Source of the DNA: Desulfovibrio sp. TomC
Lineage (GTDB): Bacteria; Desulfobacterota; Desulfovibrionia; Desulfovibrionales; Desulfovibrionaceae
Length of the DNA stretch: 64,000 bases
Assembly (NCBI RefSeq): GCF_000801335.2
Contig: NZ_JSEH01000012.1
Coordinates: forward strand, 62,001 to 126,000
Direction of reading: 5' to 3'
Part shown: piece by piece, positions 26,207-35,769 of the stretch
Position numbering within the stretch: position 1 is the first letter of the stretch
Layout of the letters: every line of letters begins with the position of its first letter
Notes under the pieces: model-generated
Database searches by the model: none
The model's input: only the letters and a program-made list of their open reading frames with translations
What the model was told of the DNA's origin: nothing
Position numbers and translations under genes: made by a program

Positions 26207-28462
26207 CTAGACCGCAAACCCGAGTGCCGTCGCCAGTTCCCGGGCGCTGCCGGTAAACGGCCGGCGTTCCCACAGGGCGTTCTGGGCGGCCCACCAGTCG
26301 GGGTGCAGGTCCAGGTCGGCGGCGTGCTTGATGAGGCGGGCGAGCAGTTGCCAGTCCGGGTCCGGGCGGCTGATGAGCCGGGCGGTTTCGGCGGCCAGAC
26401 GGGCTTCCAGGGCGGCTTTGACCGGGGAGTCGCGGCCGGTCTGTTTGAGGAACAGGTGCAGGAGTTCGCGGCGTTTTTCGGGCAGCGGCAGTTCGAAGAC
26501 TTCGTGCCAGATGAGTCCCGGCCACAAAGGCAGGAGGAGTGGCGCGAGATTGACGGTATTTTGGGCTTCCTGGCGTTCGGTGACCAGGGACCTGGCAATG
26601 GCGGCCTGGGCCAGATTGTTGGCGAAGAAGAGGGCTTCGGCGTAGCGGGTGAAGATATCGGCCAGGGCCTGGCGTTTGTTGACGGGCAGGCCGACGGCTT
26701 GGAAGTTGAAGCCTTCTTCCGGGCCGCCTGTTGCGGGCTGGATGCTGGCGCAGCCCTGGAAGGGATCGGCGACGGTTGCCGGGGTGTAGGTCAGGGCGAA
26801 GACGTCGGCGGCGGTTTCCAGGCGATAGAGGATGGAGGCGGCGCCGGAGGTGGTTTGGCCGGTGGCGTCTTCGAGGCGGATGGCGACGTCCACGCCGGGC
26901 CAGACGACGGTGGCGTCGTGGCCGCCGGCCGGGAGCCGGTTTTCCAGGGCCAGGGTAATAAGGGCCTGGGTGATGAGGGATTTGGGGGTTTCGCGCCGGG
27001 GCTTGGCGAGGTTGTCCCAGATGTCGCGGCCGGTGCCCATGGCCGGTTCGTTGGAGACGGCCTCGGCCAGGACGGCGGTGACCTCGGCTTCGGGATCGGC
27101 CATGCCGGTGGTGCGGGCCAGTTCGGCGGCGCGCAGGGCAAAGGTCAGGGCGTTGACCGGTTCCAGGCGGGATATTTCGTCAAAAAACCAGGCGCAACTG
27201 GCAAACGAAGCCAGGCCCCAGGCCTGCATGGACAGGAGTTTCCAGGCCGTGCCCCGCCCGGCCGGGCTGGTTTTGGGGGCCATATGGACGTTTTCAAAGG
27301 CTTCGGTGGTGACCGTACCGGCCAGGACGCCGCCGTAGGCGACCAGGGCCTTTTCAGCATCGTTAAAAAGAGGGGCGGCCGTTACGTCATAGTGGGCGTC
27401 CAGACGGGATTTGAGGAGGTTCAGGGCGTTTCGCAGGGGCGCGCGCCAGCGTTGGTTATAGCTGCCGCCGTGGTCGCCGGCGGTGCAGCCGCAGTCCGAG
27501 CGCCAGCGTTCAACGCCGTGGGCGCAGCTCCAGGCCGAGGCTTCGCGGATGCGCACGTATTGGCGGGGCGGATTGGCGGCCAGATAGGCGGCGTAGTTGG
27601 TCAACGTCAGGCCGTCGCGGCCGGATTTGGCCTGATCGAGGACATAGGCCAGGGCCATTTCGCCGAATTTGAAGTGATGGCCGTAGGTCTCGCCGTCGGT
27701 GGCCAGGGAGAGCAGGCCCTGGCCGGCCGCGCTGGAGAGGCGGGTAAAGAACTGTTCGCCGTCGGCCAGCAGATGGTCGAAGGCCACGGCCTGGGACAGG
27801 GGGCCGTGGTAAAAAAAGACGGCGATGCTGCGCCCGGAGGGCAGGTGGACGGCGTAGGGCTGGCGGATGTCCAGGGAACCGGCGTCCACGTCGCGCCAAT
27901 TCCTGGCGTCGTCGCTGACGGCAATGGCCTGGGACGGGGCCAGGATGGTAAAGAGGATGCCGGCCTCGGCCAGGGCTTCCAGGGTCGGGGTATCGACGGC
28001 GGTTTCCGACAGCCACATGCCTTCGGGGGCGCGGTTGAAGCGGGCGGCGAAGTCGTCCACGGCCCAGCGGACTTCCAGGGTTTTGTCCCGGGCCGTGGCC
28101 AGGGGCATGATGACGTGGTGGTAGATCTGGGCCAGGGCGTTGCCGTGGCCCAGGCGGGCCAGACTGGCGCGATCGGCTTCCAGGATGCGGGCGTAGGTGT
28201 CCGGGGCCGAGCGGGCCATCCAGGACATGAGCGTGGGGCCGGCGTTAAAGCTCATGAGGCTGTAGCAATTGACGAGTTCGGCGATACGCCCCTCGCCGTT
28301 CTGGCGTCTGGCCCGGGCCAGCGGGGCATACGATTCGCGGCAGATGCGCTCGTTCCAATGGATGCTCGGGGCGGCGCTGCCCTCGGGCAGGATGCGGCCG
28401 AGCCAGGGGTCTTCGCGGGGCGGCTGGTAAAAATGGCCGTGGATGCAAAGGGCGCGGTCCAT
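26207..28462 (-). CDS. Glycoside hydrolase family 57 / DUF3536-type protein
   Basis: 751 residues, no signal peptide, so probably cytoplasmic. The N-terminus ALCIHGHFYQPPREDPWLG is the conserved opening of GH57 proteins with a DUF3536 C-terminal region. SFNAGPTLMSWM and GMWLSETAVDTPTLEALAEAGI are further core motifs. GH57 enzymes act on alpha-glucans (amylase, amylopullulanase, branching enzyme). GGAG seven bases upstream supports the ATG at 28462; a longer frame would overlap the upstream gene. It is the last gene of a three-gene operon, four bases after the triple-repeat protein. The exact activity and substrate are not clear from sequence. Confidence 0.87.
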   Translation of the reverse strand: MDRALCIHGHFYQPPREDPWLGRILPEGSAAPSIHWNERICRESYAPLARARRQNGEGRIAELVNCYSLMSFNAGPTLMSWMARSAPDTYARILEADRASLARLGHGNALAQIYHHVIMPLATARDKTLEVRWAVDDFAARFNRAPEGMWLSETAVDTPTLEALAEAGILFTILAPSQAIAVSDDARNWRDVDAGSLDIRQPYAVHLPSGRSIAVFFYHGPLSQAVAFDHLLADGEQFFTRLSSAAGQGLLSLATDGETYGHHFKFGEMALAYVLDQAKSGRDGLTLTNYAAYLAANPPRQYVRIREASAWSCAHGVERWRSDCGCTAGDHGGSYNQRWRAPLRNALNLLKSRLDAHYDVTAAPLFNDAEKALVAYGGVLAGTVTTEAFENVHMAPKTSPAGRGTAWKLLSMQAWGLASFASCAWFFDEISRLEPVNALTFALRAAELARTTGMADPEAEVTAVLAEAVSNEPAMGTGRDIWDNLAKPRRETPKSLITQALITLALENRLPAGGHDATVVWPGVDVAIRLEDATGQTTSGAASILYRLETAADVFALTYTPATVADPFQGCASIQPATGGPEEGFNFQAVGLPVNKRQALADIFTRYAEALFFANNLAQAAIARSLVTERQEAQNTVNLAPLLLPLWPGLIWHEVFELPLPEKRRELLHLFLKQTGRDSPVKAALEARLAAETARLISRPDPDWQLLARLIKHAADLDLHPDWWAAQNALWERRPFTGSARELATALGFAV

Positions 28463-28466
28463 GCTG

Positions 28467-29930
28467 TCACTCCTGTCCGGTGGTTCGTTCAATGCGGTTT
28501 TCCCCGGCGTCGGGGGGAAGAAAGATCTTGTGGTCCAGGGCGTCGAGGGCTCGATCGGCCAGGGCGGCCTCCCGGCGTCGCAAGAGGGAGGCATCGACGT
28601 AGTGGACCTCCATGGGTCCCTGGACCGGGCGCACCAGGGCCAGGGACAGCCCGGGCCAGGACCACAGGTGCATCCGGTTGCCGGCCTCGTCCGGGCGCAC
28701 CACGGACGGCCCGTATTTGGCGGTGTAGGCGTCAAGCACCCGGGCATAGTCGGCCCCGGGATCATTGCCGACCGGGGCGATGGTCAGGGCCACGCCGGCC
28801 AGCTTGCCGCCGTCGTAGGCGTACACCACGCTGACAAGCGGGATGTCGCCCAGGGTGAGGCGTTCGTCGGCCCGGCGGTAATAGCGCCGGCCCCGATGGC
28901 CAAAGAGGTATTCGCCGGTCGGCAGGGTCCCTTCCGGGGAGCCGAAGGCGGCCCCGCGAAAGGAGCGCGGCGGGTCGCCCTTGGAGAAAATCCGCAGACC
29001 GCCCGAGAGCGAGGGCGGCGCGCCCGAGGCGGCCTCGGCGGCCACGACCTTGGCCAAGAGGGCTGCGTCGGCGTAGCGGATGGCCAGCCCGCCCGCAGCC
29101 GTATCCCGGGACAGGGCGATCTGGGCCTTGGGCCAGCTCCAGACGAGTTCTTCTTCCAAGGTGGCGGGGATGGCCCGGGGCGGCCCGTACTTGGCGGCAT
29201 AGGCCTGGCGCAGGGACTCAAAATCGGCCGTGGCCTCGGCCCGCATGAGGACGGCGAAAAATTTCCCCTGGTAAAAGCCGTAGAGGATGTCGCCCAAGCG
29301 GGTTTCGCCCAGTTCCAGGCGTTCGTTGGCGCGGCGATAATAGACGGCGGCCCCTTCGCGGTAGGCCTCGGTCATGTCGGGCAGACTGGCCCGGTCGCGG
29401 CCGAAGCGGATGCCGCGAAACCCGATTGGCCCCCGGGCGCGGATGTCCTCGGTGCTTTGCCAGGTTTCGCGCTCGTCGTGGCTCAGCTCGGGCAGATAGA
29501 CGTAATCCACCACGGTTTTCCCGTCCCGGGCAAAGTGGGACAGGCTGACCGTCAGCGTCGGCTGCCGCCAGACCAGACGGACGACGCCCGGCGCGCCTTC
29601 CCGGGCCGGCAGGCCGTATTTGGCATCATAGGCGGCAATGAGCGGGGCCAGCCCGTCGCAATCCTCCAGGGTCATGCGCACGAAAAAAAACATCCCCCGG
29701 GAAAACCCGTAGCGCACGGTCGTGGCGCAGGCGTCGCCAAGGACCGGCTTCTCGGCTTCACGGCGGTACAAGGCCACATCGCCGAAATCGGACACCAGGA
29801 CGAGGCCGGGGAGGTCGGCCAGGGCCGTGCCAAAGGGCATGCCACGGAATTCCGGGGCCTTGGCGGCGAGAGAGGGACTCCCGGCCCAGAGCAAGGCCGA
29901 AACGGCCAGCCAGAGGATGCGGCGGCGCAT
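28467..29930 (-). CDS. Secreted protein of three homologous units, unknown function
   Basis: 487 residues with a signal peptide (about 1-22). The mature protein has three similar units of about 130-150 residues. Each opens with FRGxxFG, then YYRRANERLxLG or equivalent, a YGFYQGKFFAV-type strand, a (D/Q)AYxAKYGxP helix, and ends in VWSWP-like strands. The units begin near residues 28, 172 and 320. I do not recognise the family; periplasmic location is likely. It lies between a GH57 enzyme (4 bases downstream) and an orphan sensor-HAMP protein (12 bases upstream), so the three are probably co-expressed. No enzyme motif is visible. Confidence 0.82.
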   Translation of the reverse strand: MRRRILWLAVSALLWAGSPSLAAKAPEFRGMPFGTALADLPGLVLVSDFGDVALYRREAEKPVLGDACATTVRYGFSRGMFFFVRMTLEDCDGLAPLIAAYDAKYGLPAREGAPGVVRLVWRQPTLTVSLSHFARDGKTVVDYVYLPELSHDERETWQSTEDIRARGPIGFRGIRFGRDRASLPDMTEAYREGAAVYYRRANERLELGETRLGDILYGFYQGKFFAVLMRAEATADFESLRQAYAAKYGPPRAIPATLEEELVWSWPKAQIALSRDTAAGGLAIRYADAALLAKVVAAEAASGAPPSLSGGLRIFSKGDPPRSFRGAAFGSPEGTLPTGEYLFGHRGRRYYRRADERLTLGDIPLVSVVYAYDGGKLAGVALTIAPVGNDPGADYARVLDAYTAKYGPSVVRPDEAGNRMHLWSWPGLSLALVRPVQGPMEVHYVDASLLRRREAALADRALDALDHKIFLPPDAGENRIERTTGQE

Positions 29931-29942
29931 GGGACCGCCGCC

Positions 29943-31106
29943 CTACCGGGCCAGACGCTTGCCGATGCGTCGGGCCATTTCCCTGAGGCTGCCGGCCAGG
30001 GCGGCCACCTCGTCGTGGCCGCCCACGGGCAGCGTCCCGGTCATGCGCCCGACGCTCAGGTCCCGGGCGAAAAAGGCGCAGCGCCGCACCGGGCCGCCCA
30101 GCGCCAGGGCCATGGCCACGGCAAAAACGACGCCAAGGACAAAGATGCCCCAGGCCGCGCCCGCCAGAGCCAGCCGGGAGCCATTCAGGGAATCGGCCAG
30201 CCCCGAGGCGTCGGCCGCAGCCTCGGCCAGGGTCGCGCCGCCCAGTTCCGTCCCGGCGGCCAGGGCGGCCCGCTCGGCCTCGATGATCTGGCGGCCGGTG
30301 GCCCGCAGGGCTTCCCAGTCCGACAGCAGGACTGAAGCCGCCTGCCGGCAGGCGGCCAGGGCGGCGAAGACCGGGGCGAGACGCTTGGTCTCGTCGTCGC
30401 TGCCGGCCTTGATGTCGCGCAAGGCTCCTTCGGCCTCGTCGTAGCGGGCCAGGGCCTGGGACAGACGCGCGGGGTCGCGTTCGGCCTTGGCGCTCTCGGC
30501 GGCCAACCGGACGTCCCGCCCGGCGTCCTGGGCAGCCTGGGCGGTCTTGAGACGTTTGGCATGCAGGCGCAGCGGTTCGGGCTGGGGATATTTGGCGGCC
30601 AGCTCCTTGTCCCACTGGGCCGTCTTGAACTCGATATAGGCGGCCACGGCGGCGGCGTAGCCGTCCTGGGCCGTGGTCAGTTCGGTGCGGGCCTGGGCCA
30701 CCCGGTCATTGGCGGACACGGCCGACTCAGCGGCTTTTTTATAGCTGTCGAGAAAAAAACCGATTTTCTGGGCCTCGGCGGCCAGCCCCTCCATCCCCGG
30801 GCGAGTGGCGGCCTCTTTGGCGGCGTGCAGGGCGTCGGCGGCCTGGGCCAGTTCCTTCTTGGCCCGCTCCAGGGCGTCGCGTTCGCCGGACAGGGCATAG
30901 CCCCGGATGGCCTGGGCAGCCAGGAGCAGCCGGCGTTCCACGGAAACGGCCAGATCGGCCCGGGGCAGGCGGGCTGTTTCCAGGGAACGGGACCGGCCGG
31001 CCAGCCCGTCCAGACGGGATACCGCGAAAAGACCGAGCAGCAAGGCGGCGATGGCCGGCAGACAAATGGCCAGGCCGATTTTGACGGGAAAAAACGGAAA
31101 CCGCAT
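29943..31106 (-). CDS. MCP-like sensor with HAMP but no signalling domain
   Basis: 387 residues. A membrane segment near 8-28 is followed by a long, nearly all-helical Ala/Glu/Lys-rich periplasmic region (about 30-310) like a four-helix-bundle sensor. A second membrane segment lies near 318-340, and a short HAMP-like region ends the protein at ARRIGKRLAR. Chemoreceptors and kinases continue after HAMP, but here a stop codon follows. No frame downstream encodes a missing output domain; the triple-repeat gene starts 12 bases later. The ATG at 31106 places the first membrane segment at the N-terminus. It may signal through another protein or be a structural membrane protein (inference). Confidence 0.78.
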   Translation of the reverse strand: MRFPFFPVKIGLAICLPAIAALLLGLFAVSRLDGLAGRSRSLETARLPRADLAVSVERRLLLAAQAIRGYALSGERDALERAKKELAQAADALHAAKEAATRPGMEGLAAEAQKIGFFLDSYKKAAESAVSANDRVAQARTELTTAQDGYAAAVAAYIEFKTAQWDKELAAKYPQPEPLRLHAKRLKTAQAAQDAGRDVRLAAESAKAERDPARLSQALARYDEAEGALRDIKAGSDDETKRLAPVFAALAACRQAASVLLSDWEALRATGRQIIEAERAALAAGTELGGATLAEAAADASGLADSLNGSRLALAGAAWGIFVLGVVFAVAMALALGGPVRRCAFFARDLSVGRMTGTLPVGGHDEVAALAGSLREMARRIGKRLAR

Positions 31107-31210
31107 GCCGGTGCGTCCTTTGTTGGAGATGCGGCGCGGGGGCGGCAAGAAACAACAACCCGTCTCCCGGGCAAGAGACTTCACGGTGTATCCAATTTTA
31201 ACAGGAAATC

Positions 31211-31246
31211 AAAGGGGGCGGCAGGCACATCGCCCTGCCGCCCCCT
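31211..31246 (-). terminator. Probable terminator after pstB
   Basis: A perfect 12-bp stem (31214-31225 with 31234-31245) and an 8-base loop lie just past the pstB stop. On the minus strand TTTGATTT follows, a weak U tract. Confidence 0.7.
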
Positions 31247-31267
31247 CTGTTCCATCGGTCCCGGGCA

Positions 31268-32029
31268 TCAGCCGAAACGGCCGGTGATGTAGTCCTCGGT
31301 CTGTTTCTGGGCCGGACGGGTGAAGATGGTTTCCGTGGCGTCCTCTTCAATAAGGCGGCCCATGTAGAAAAAGGCGGTGCGGTCGGAAACGCGGGCAGCC
31401 TGCTGCATGGAGTGGGTGACGATGATGATGGTGAAGCGTTTTTTCAGCTCGTGGACGAGTTCCTCGATCTTCTGGGTGGCGATGGGGTCAAGGGCCGAGG
31501 CCGGTTCGTCCATGAGCAGGACATCGGGTTCGATGGCCAAAGCCCGGGCGATGCACAGCCGCTGCTGTTGGCCGCCGGACAGGCCGAGAGCCGAGTCGTG
31601 AAGGCGGTCTTTGACCTCGTCAAACAGGGCTGCGCCCTTGAGACTTTTTTCCACCTGTTGGGAAATAAAGGTGTTGTCGCGCGCGCCGCCCACCCGCAGG
31701 CCATAAGCCACGTTCTCGAAAATGGTTTTGGGAAACGGGTTGGGCTTCTGAAAGACCATGCCCACCCGGCGGCGCAGCTCCACCACATCCAGGCTTGGGG
31801 CGTAGATGTCCTGGCTGTCAAGCAACAGCTGTCCCTCGACCCGGGTGCCGGGAATGAGGTCGTTCATGCGGTTGAGGCAGCGCAAAAAAGTGGATTTGCC
31901 GCAGCCCGAAGGACCGATCAGGGCCGTTACCTGATTCTGGAAGATGGTCAGGTTGATGTCTTGCAACGCCTTGAAGCGGCCGTAATAGAAATTCAGATTG
32001 CTGGCGACCATTTTCACGGTATCGGACAT
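31268..32029 (-). CDS. pstB: Phosphate ABC transporter ATP-binding protein
   Basis: 253 residues, the usual PstB length. Walker [10 protein letters not shown] is at 39-47, the Q-loop in [19 protein letters not shown], the signature [16 protein letters not shown], Walker [14 protein letters not shown] and the H-loop [11 protein letters not shown]. PstB drives high-affinity phosphate import with PstS, PstC and PstA. Those partners and phoU are not in this window; instead pstB follows phoB-phoR on the same strand with an 88-base gap. AGGA upstream supports the ATG at 32029. A longer frame from 32110 encodes a His/Pro/Arg-rich tail and is rejected. Confidence 0.96.
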   Translation of the reverse strand: MSDTVKMVASNLNFYYGRFKALQDINLTIFQNQVTALIGPSGCGKSTFLRCLNRMNDLIPGTRVEGQLLLDSQDIYAPSLDVVELRRRVGMVFQKPNPFPKTIFENVAYGLRVGGARDNTFISQQVEKSLKGAALFDEVKDRLHDSALGLSGGQQQRLCIARALAIEPDVLLMDEPASALDPIATQKIEELVHELKKRFTIIIVTHSMQQAARVSDRTAFFYMGRLIEEDATETIFTRPAQKQTEDYITGRFG

Positions 32030-32117
32030 GGGGCTTTTCCTCTTGTGCTGCCGCTGTGGCGGACGGTGCGGCGGGCTGTGTCGTCGTGGGCCAGGGTGCC
32101 CGTACGGCATGGCCGTT

Positions 32118-33590
32118 TCATGACGATTGCGCAGGCGGTCCGGAACGGACCTCGGTTGCTGTCTCAGGCCCAGGGACGGCCGGGTTGGCCGGCCGGGCCA
32201 GGGGCAGGGAAAAATAGAAGGCCGCGCCGCTCATTTCGCCCCGGCCGCGCTCGACCCAGACCCGGCCGCCGTGGCGCTCCACGATATGTTTGACAATGGC
32301 CAGACCAAGCCCGGTGCTGCCGGGTGTTTTGGAACGGTGGCGCTCCACCCGGTAAAACCGTTCAAAGACGCGCTGGCGCTCCTCCGGGGGAATGCCCGGC
32401 CCCTGGTCGAGTACGGCCAAGGTGGCCAGCCCCCGGCCGGGATCGACCGCGGCGGTCATGACGATGCGCGAGCCCTCGGGACTGAACCGGATAGCGTTTT
32501 CCAGCAGATTGCGCCAGACTTGGCTCAACTGACCGCTGTCGCAGGCAACCGCCAGGCCGCCTTCGGGGAGCTGGCGGTCAAGGACCAGCCGGCGGGCCTG
32601 GGCCTGGGGTTCGCATTCCCGGATGGCGTCGGCCAGGGCGGCCCCGGCCTCGGCCCGGGCGTCGGGCGAGACGTCCTGGCCGTCTTCCAGCCGGGCCAGG
32701 TTTAAAATGTCATCCACCATCTTGGACATGTGATTGGCGTTTTTGAGAATCACGTCCAGGAATCGGCGCTTTTCCGGGGCCAGTTCCGGCGCGGCGGCGA
32801 GCACCGTCTCGGCATAGCCCTTGATCGAGGTCAGGGGCGTGCGCAACTCGTGGGTGACGTTGGCGGCAAAATCCCGGCGCACCCGGGAGAGTTTGCGGGT
32901 TTCCGAGACGTCGTGAAACACCATGACCACCCCGGCCTCGGCCGGCGTCCCGCCGATGCCCAGACGCACCAGCGACACCTCGTAAAACCGCCCCGGTCCG
33001 AGCTGGGCTTCGAGCGTCACGGCCCCGGTCCCCTCGACCGGCCCCTCCTCGTCGGCCAGCAGCCGGTCGCAGGTCATCTGCAGTTCCGGGCTGGGGATCA
33101 CCTCGATTGGACGCCGGCCGAGCGGCGAACCGACCGCGGGGGCGATGCGCCCCAGGGCCGGATTGGCCGAACGCACCCGGCCGGCCGCGTCGAGCACCAT
33201 GACCGCCTCGCGCATCCCGTCCAGGATGGCCTGCAGCTGGGTTTTCTGGTCGGTGATGGTGGAAATGTTGGCTTCGATGCCCCGGGCCATCTGATTGACG
33301 GCCTCGGCCAGTTCGGCAAACTCGCCGCCCGGGGAGAGATGCAGCCGCCGGCGATAGTCGCCGCTGCCGATGGCCCGGGCCACGGCAATGACCTCGGCCA
33401 GGGAGCGGGCCAGACGGCGGGTAAAGAACCAGAACACGGCTCCGGCCAGGACCAGGACCCCGGCCTGGAAGGTCAGGCGCTCGGCGCGGCCGGCAGCCTC
33501 GGGCACGAACTGCGCAGCAACAAAGGCCAGGGCGGTCACCGCCACGCAGACGCCGGCAGCCCGAAGCCCCAAAGTGGCGGAACCGGCCAC
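32118..33590 (-). CDS. phoR: Phosphate-regulon sensor histidine kinase
   Basis: 490 residues with a GTG start three bases after the phoB stop and AAGGAG upstream. Two membrane segments lie at about 7-60, then a HAMP domain (about 60-112), a PAS domain (about 113-230) and HisKA with [15 protein letters not shown] near residue 245. HATPase_c has [18 protein letters not shown] and [10 protein letters not shown]. In the Pho system PhoR phosphorylates PhoB when phosphate is scarce, under control of PstB and PhoU. Direct linkage to phoB upstream and pstB downstream supports the assignment. Confidence 0.93.
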   Translation of the reverse strand: MAGSATLGLRAAGVCVAVTALAFVAAQFVPEAAGRAERLTFQAGVLVLAGAVFWFFTRRLARSLAEVIAVARAIGSGDYRRRLHLSPGGEFAELAEAVNQMARGIEANISTITDQKTQLQAILDGMREAVMVLDAAGRVRSANPALGRIAPAVGSPLGRRPIEVIPSPELQMTCDRLLADEEGPVEGTGAVTLEAQLGPGRFYEVSLVRLGIGGTPAEAGVVMVFHDVSETRKLSRVRRDFAANVTHELRTPLTSIKGYAETVLAAAPELAPEKRRFLDVILKNANHMSKMVDDILNLARLEDGQDVSPDARAEAGAALADAIRECEPQAQARRLVLDRQLPEGGLAVACDSGQLSQVWRNLLENAIRFSPEGSRIVMTAAVDPGRGLATLAVLDQGPGIPPEERQRVFERFYRVERHRSKTPGSTGLGLAIVKHIVERHGGRVWVERGRGEMSGAAFYFSLPLARPANPAVPGPETATEVRSGPPAQSS

Positions 33591-33593
33591 GGG

Positions 33594-34277
33594 CTACTCC
33601 TTGAACCGGTAGCCCACGCCCCGGACCGTTTCGATCATGTCGCAGAAATGGCCGAGTTTTTGGCGCAGCCGGCGGATGTGCGTGTCCACGGTGCGGGCGT
33701 AGCCTTCGAATTCGTAGCCCCAGACGGAATTGAGCAGGCGGTCGCGGGTGAGCACCCGTCCGGCGCTCTGGAACAGTTCGGCCAACAGCCGGAACTCGGT
33801 GGCGGTCAGGGCCACTTCCTCGCCGTCCAGGCTGACCCGGTGGGCGGCCAGATCGACCGACAGGCCGTCGCGGGCCAGCACCTGCCGTTTTTCCGGTTCC
33901 GGAGCGTGGCGTTTGAGCACCGCCCGCAGGCGCAGGATCAGTTCGCGCGGGGAAAAGGGTTTGACCACGTAGTCGTCGGCCCCGAGTTCCAGGCCAACGA
34001 TCCGGTCCACTTCCTCGCCCCGGGCCGTCAGCATGATGATCGGCGCTCCGGCAGTTTTGGAATCGCGCTTGAGTTCCTTGCAGACCTCGAAACCGTCAAG
34101 CCCGGGCAGCATGAGGTCGAGAATGATGCCGGCCGGCGGCGTGCGACGGGCCTTGGCCAGGGCTTCATACCCGTCTCTTGCCGTTTCCGTGGCAAAACCG
34201 GCGCTTTGCAGGTTAAAGGCGAGCAGTTCGACGATGTCTTCGTCATCTTCAACAATCAGGATGGAATCCTTGGACAT
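33594..34277 (-). CDS. phoB: Phosphate-regulon response regulator
   Basis: 227 residues. The receiver domain (1-120) has acidic D11/D12, phospho-acceptor D54 in GIILDLMLPG and Lys in YVVKPFS. The C-terminal winged-helix trans_reg_C domain (about 135-225) ends VDTHIRRLRQKLG...RGVGYRFKE. It activates phosphate-starvation genes by binding Pho boxes. GAGGTGG upstream supports the ATG at 34277. A candidate Pho-box-like repeat lies in its own leader (34342-34359), fitting autoregulation. First gene of phoB-phoR-pstB. Confidence 0.94.
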   Translation of the reverse strand: MSKDSILIVEDDEDIVELLAFNLQSAGFATETARDGYEALAKARRTPPAGIILDLMLPGLDGFEVCKELKRDSKTAGAPIIMLTARGEEVDRIVGLELGADDYVVKPFSPRELILRLRAVLKRHAPEPEKRQVLARDGLSVDLAAHRVSLDGEEVALTATEFRLLAELFQSAGRVLTRDRLLNSVWGYEFEGYARTVDTHIRRLRQKLGHFCDMIETVRGVGYRFKE

Positions 34278-34341
34278 TGAGCCACCTCGAGGTTTTCGAT
34301 GCCTGAAAGAACACGCCGCCTTGACGTGGCGATGAATGATG

Positions 34342-34359
34342 CGTGACGATTGTGTGACA
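34342..34359 (-). promoter_or_regulatory. Candidate Pho-box-like site
   Basis: On the minus strand it reads TGTCACACAATCGTCACG: two seven-base near-repeats (TGTCACA, CGTCACG) separated by four bases, as in Pho boxes. It lies 65 bases upstream of phoB. The match is imperfect. Confidence 0.35.
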
Positions 34360-34513
34360 CTCCTCATCCGAAAGCGCAATCCCGCCTGTCAGGCCCGCAT
34401 CCAGGCATGATGCAACGGGCTGTCGGTTTGACGCATTTCCCAAAACGACCTAACGTGTCACACCTCTCAAATTCCGTACACCGCATCCTTTTGGCGCGAA
34501 AGGCAAGGGAATC

Positions 34514-35767
34514 ATGGCGGGCAGGTTACATCTGGCTTTGCAGGTCGCCGTTGCGGCGCTGCTGCTGGCGGTCGGAGGGATTGTGTCGGCGGGCACGACC
34601 CCTGACGCCGTCCGTCTGGGCATGACCGCAGGATTTTCCGGGCCGACCCGGGCCATGGCCGTGGAGGTGTACCGGGGGGCCGTGGCCTGCTTTGACCAGC
34701 ACAACCGCCAGGGCGGCCCGGGCGATCGGCCCGTGGAGCTGCGGGTGGCCGACGACGGCTACGAACCCGGACCGGCCATTGAAAATACCGTCCGCTTCCT
34801 CACCCGCGACAAGGTCCTGGCCCTTTTTTCCCAACTCGGCACCCCAACGGTCAGTCGGGTGCTGCCGGTGCTGCGGGCCTACGCCGACCAGGGCGCACGA
34901 CTGTTTTTTCCGGTCTCCGGCCTGGAGGCCGCGCGGATGCCGCCCTATGTCCGCTATACCTATAATCTGCGGGCCTCCTACCGCCAGGAAATCGAGTCAC
35001 TGGTGGCCTACTTCACCAGCCAGGGCCTGACCCGCATCGCCATCTGCCATCAGGCCGACGCCTTTGGCCGCAGCGGCTGGGACGGCGCCCGCCGGGCCTT
35101 GGCCCGGCGGGGGCTGTCGCTTTGCGGCGAGGCCACCTTTGTCCGGACCGCCGCCACGGCCGAGGACATGCTGCCCCAGGCCCGGGTCCTGGCCGCCTGC
35201 ACTCCCCAGGCCATTTTGCTCGTGGGGGCCGGACCGGCCTGTACGGCCTTCATCCGCGACGTCCGCCGGGCCGGCCTGACCGCCACAGTCGGCGTCGTGT
35301 CCTTTGCCGGCGGCGATATCCTGCTGCGCGCCCTGGCCGACGAAGGCGTCGCCCAGGGGCTCGACCTGGAACGCAACCTCGTCTTGTCCCAGGTCACCCC
35401 GGACTGGCGCGACGACTCCCTGCCGGCGGCCCGGGAGTACCGCCAGGCCCTGGTCGACCTGGGGGACCGCCTCCCGCCGCCGGGCGGCTGGGGGGAGCAG
35501 ACCACCCGGGAAGGCAGCTCCGTGGGCTTTGAAGGCTACTTAAATGCCCGGCTCCTGCTGGCCGTTCTGGGGGCCATGCCCGATCCCGGGGACCGCACCG
35601 GCCTCGATCAGGCGGCCGCCGCCATCGGTCAGGTCGACCTCGGCATCGGCCGGCCGGTCTCCCTCGCCAATCAGGCCCATCAGGCCCTGGACGTGGTCTA
35701 TCTGTCGACTGCCGAAGGAACCCGGCTTATGCCCCTTCGCATTACCCTGGCGACGGTTGAGGACTAG
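34514..35767 (+). CDS. Periplasmic ligand-binding protein (LivK / Peripla_BP_6 type)
   Basis: 417 residues with a signal peptide (about 1-27). The fold is that of branched-chain amino-acid-type binding proteins: VRLGMTAGFSGPTRAMAVEVYRGAVACFDQHN at the start and KVLALFSQLGTPTVSRVLPVLRAY in the first lobe. No permease or ATPase is adjacent. Instead a hybrid histidine kinase starts two bases after its stop codon. This arrangement suggests the protein binds a small ligand in the periplasm and presents it to the kinase sensor, as in LuxPQ-like systems, rather than feeding a transporter (inference). The ligand is unknown. Confidence 0.88.
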   Translation: MAGRLHLALQVAVAALLLAVGGIVSAGTTPDAVRLGMTAGFSGPTRAMAVEVYRGAVACFDQHNRQGGPGDRPVELRVADDGYEPGPAIENTVRFLTRDKVLALFSQLGTPTVSRVLPVLRAYADQGARLFFPVSGLEAARMPPYVRYTYNLRASYRQEIESLVAYFTSQGLTRIAICHQADAFGRSGWDGARRALARRGLSLCGEATFVRTAATAEDMLPQARVLAACTPQAILLVGAGPACTAFIRDVRRAGLTATVGVVSFAGGDILLRALADEGVAQGLDLERNLVLSQVTPDWRDDSLPAAREYRQALVDLGDRLPPPGGWGEQTTREGSSVGFEGYLNARLLLAVLGAMPDPGDRTGLDQAAAAIGQVDLGIGRPVSLANQAHQALDVVYLSTAEGTRLMPLRITLATVED

Positions 35768-35769
35768 CC

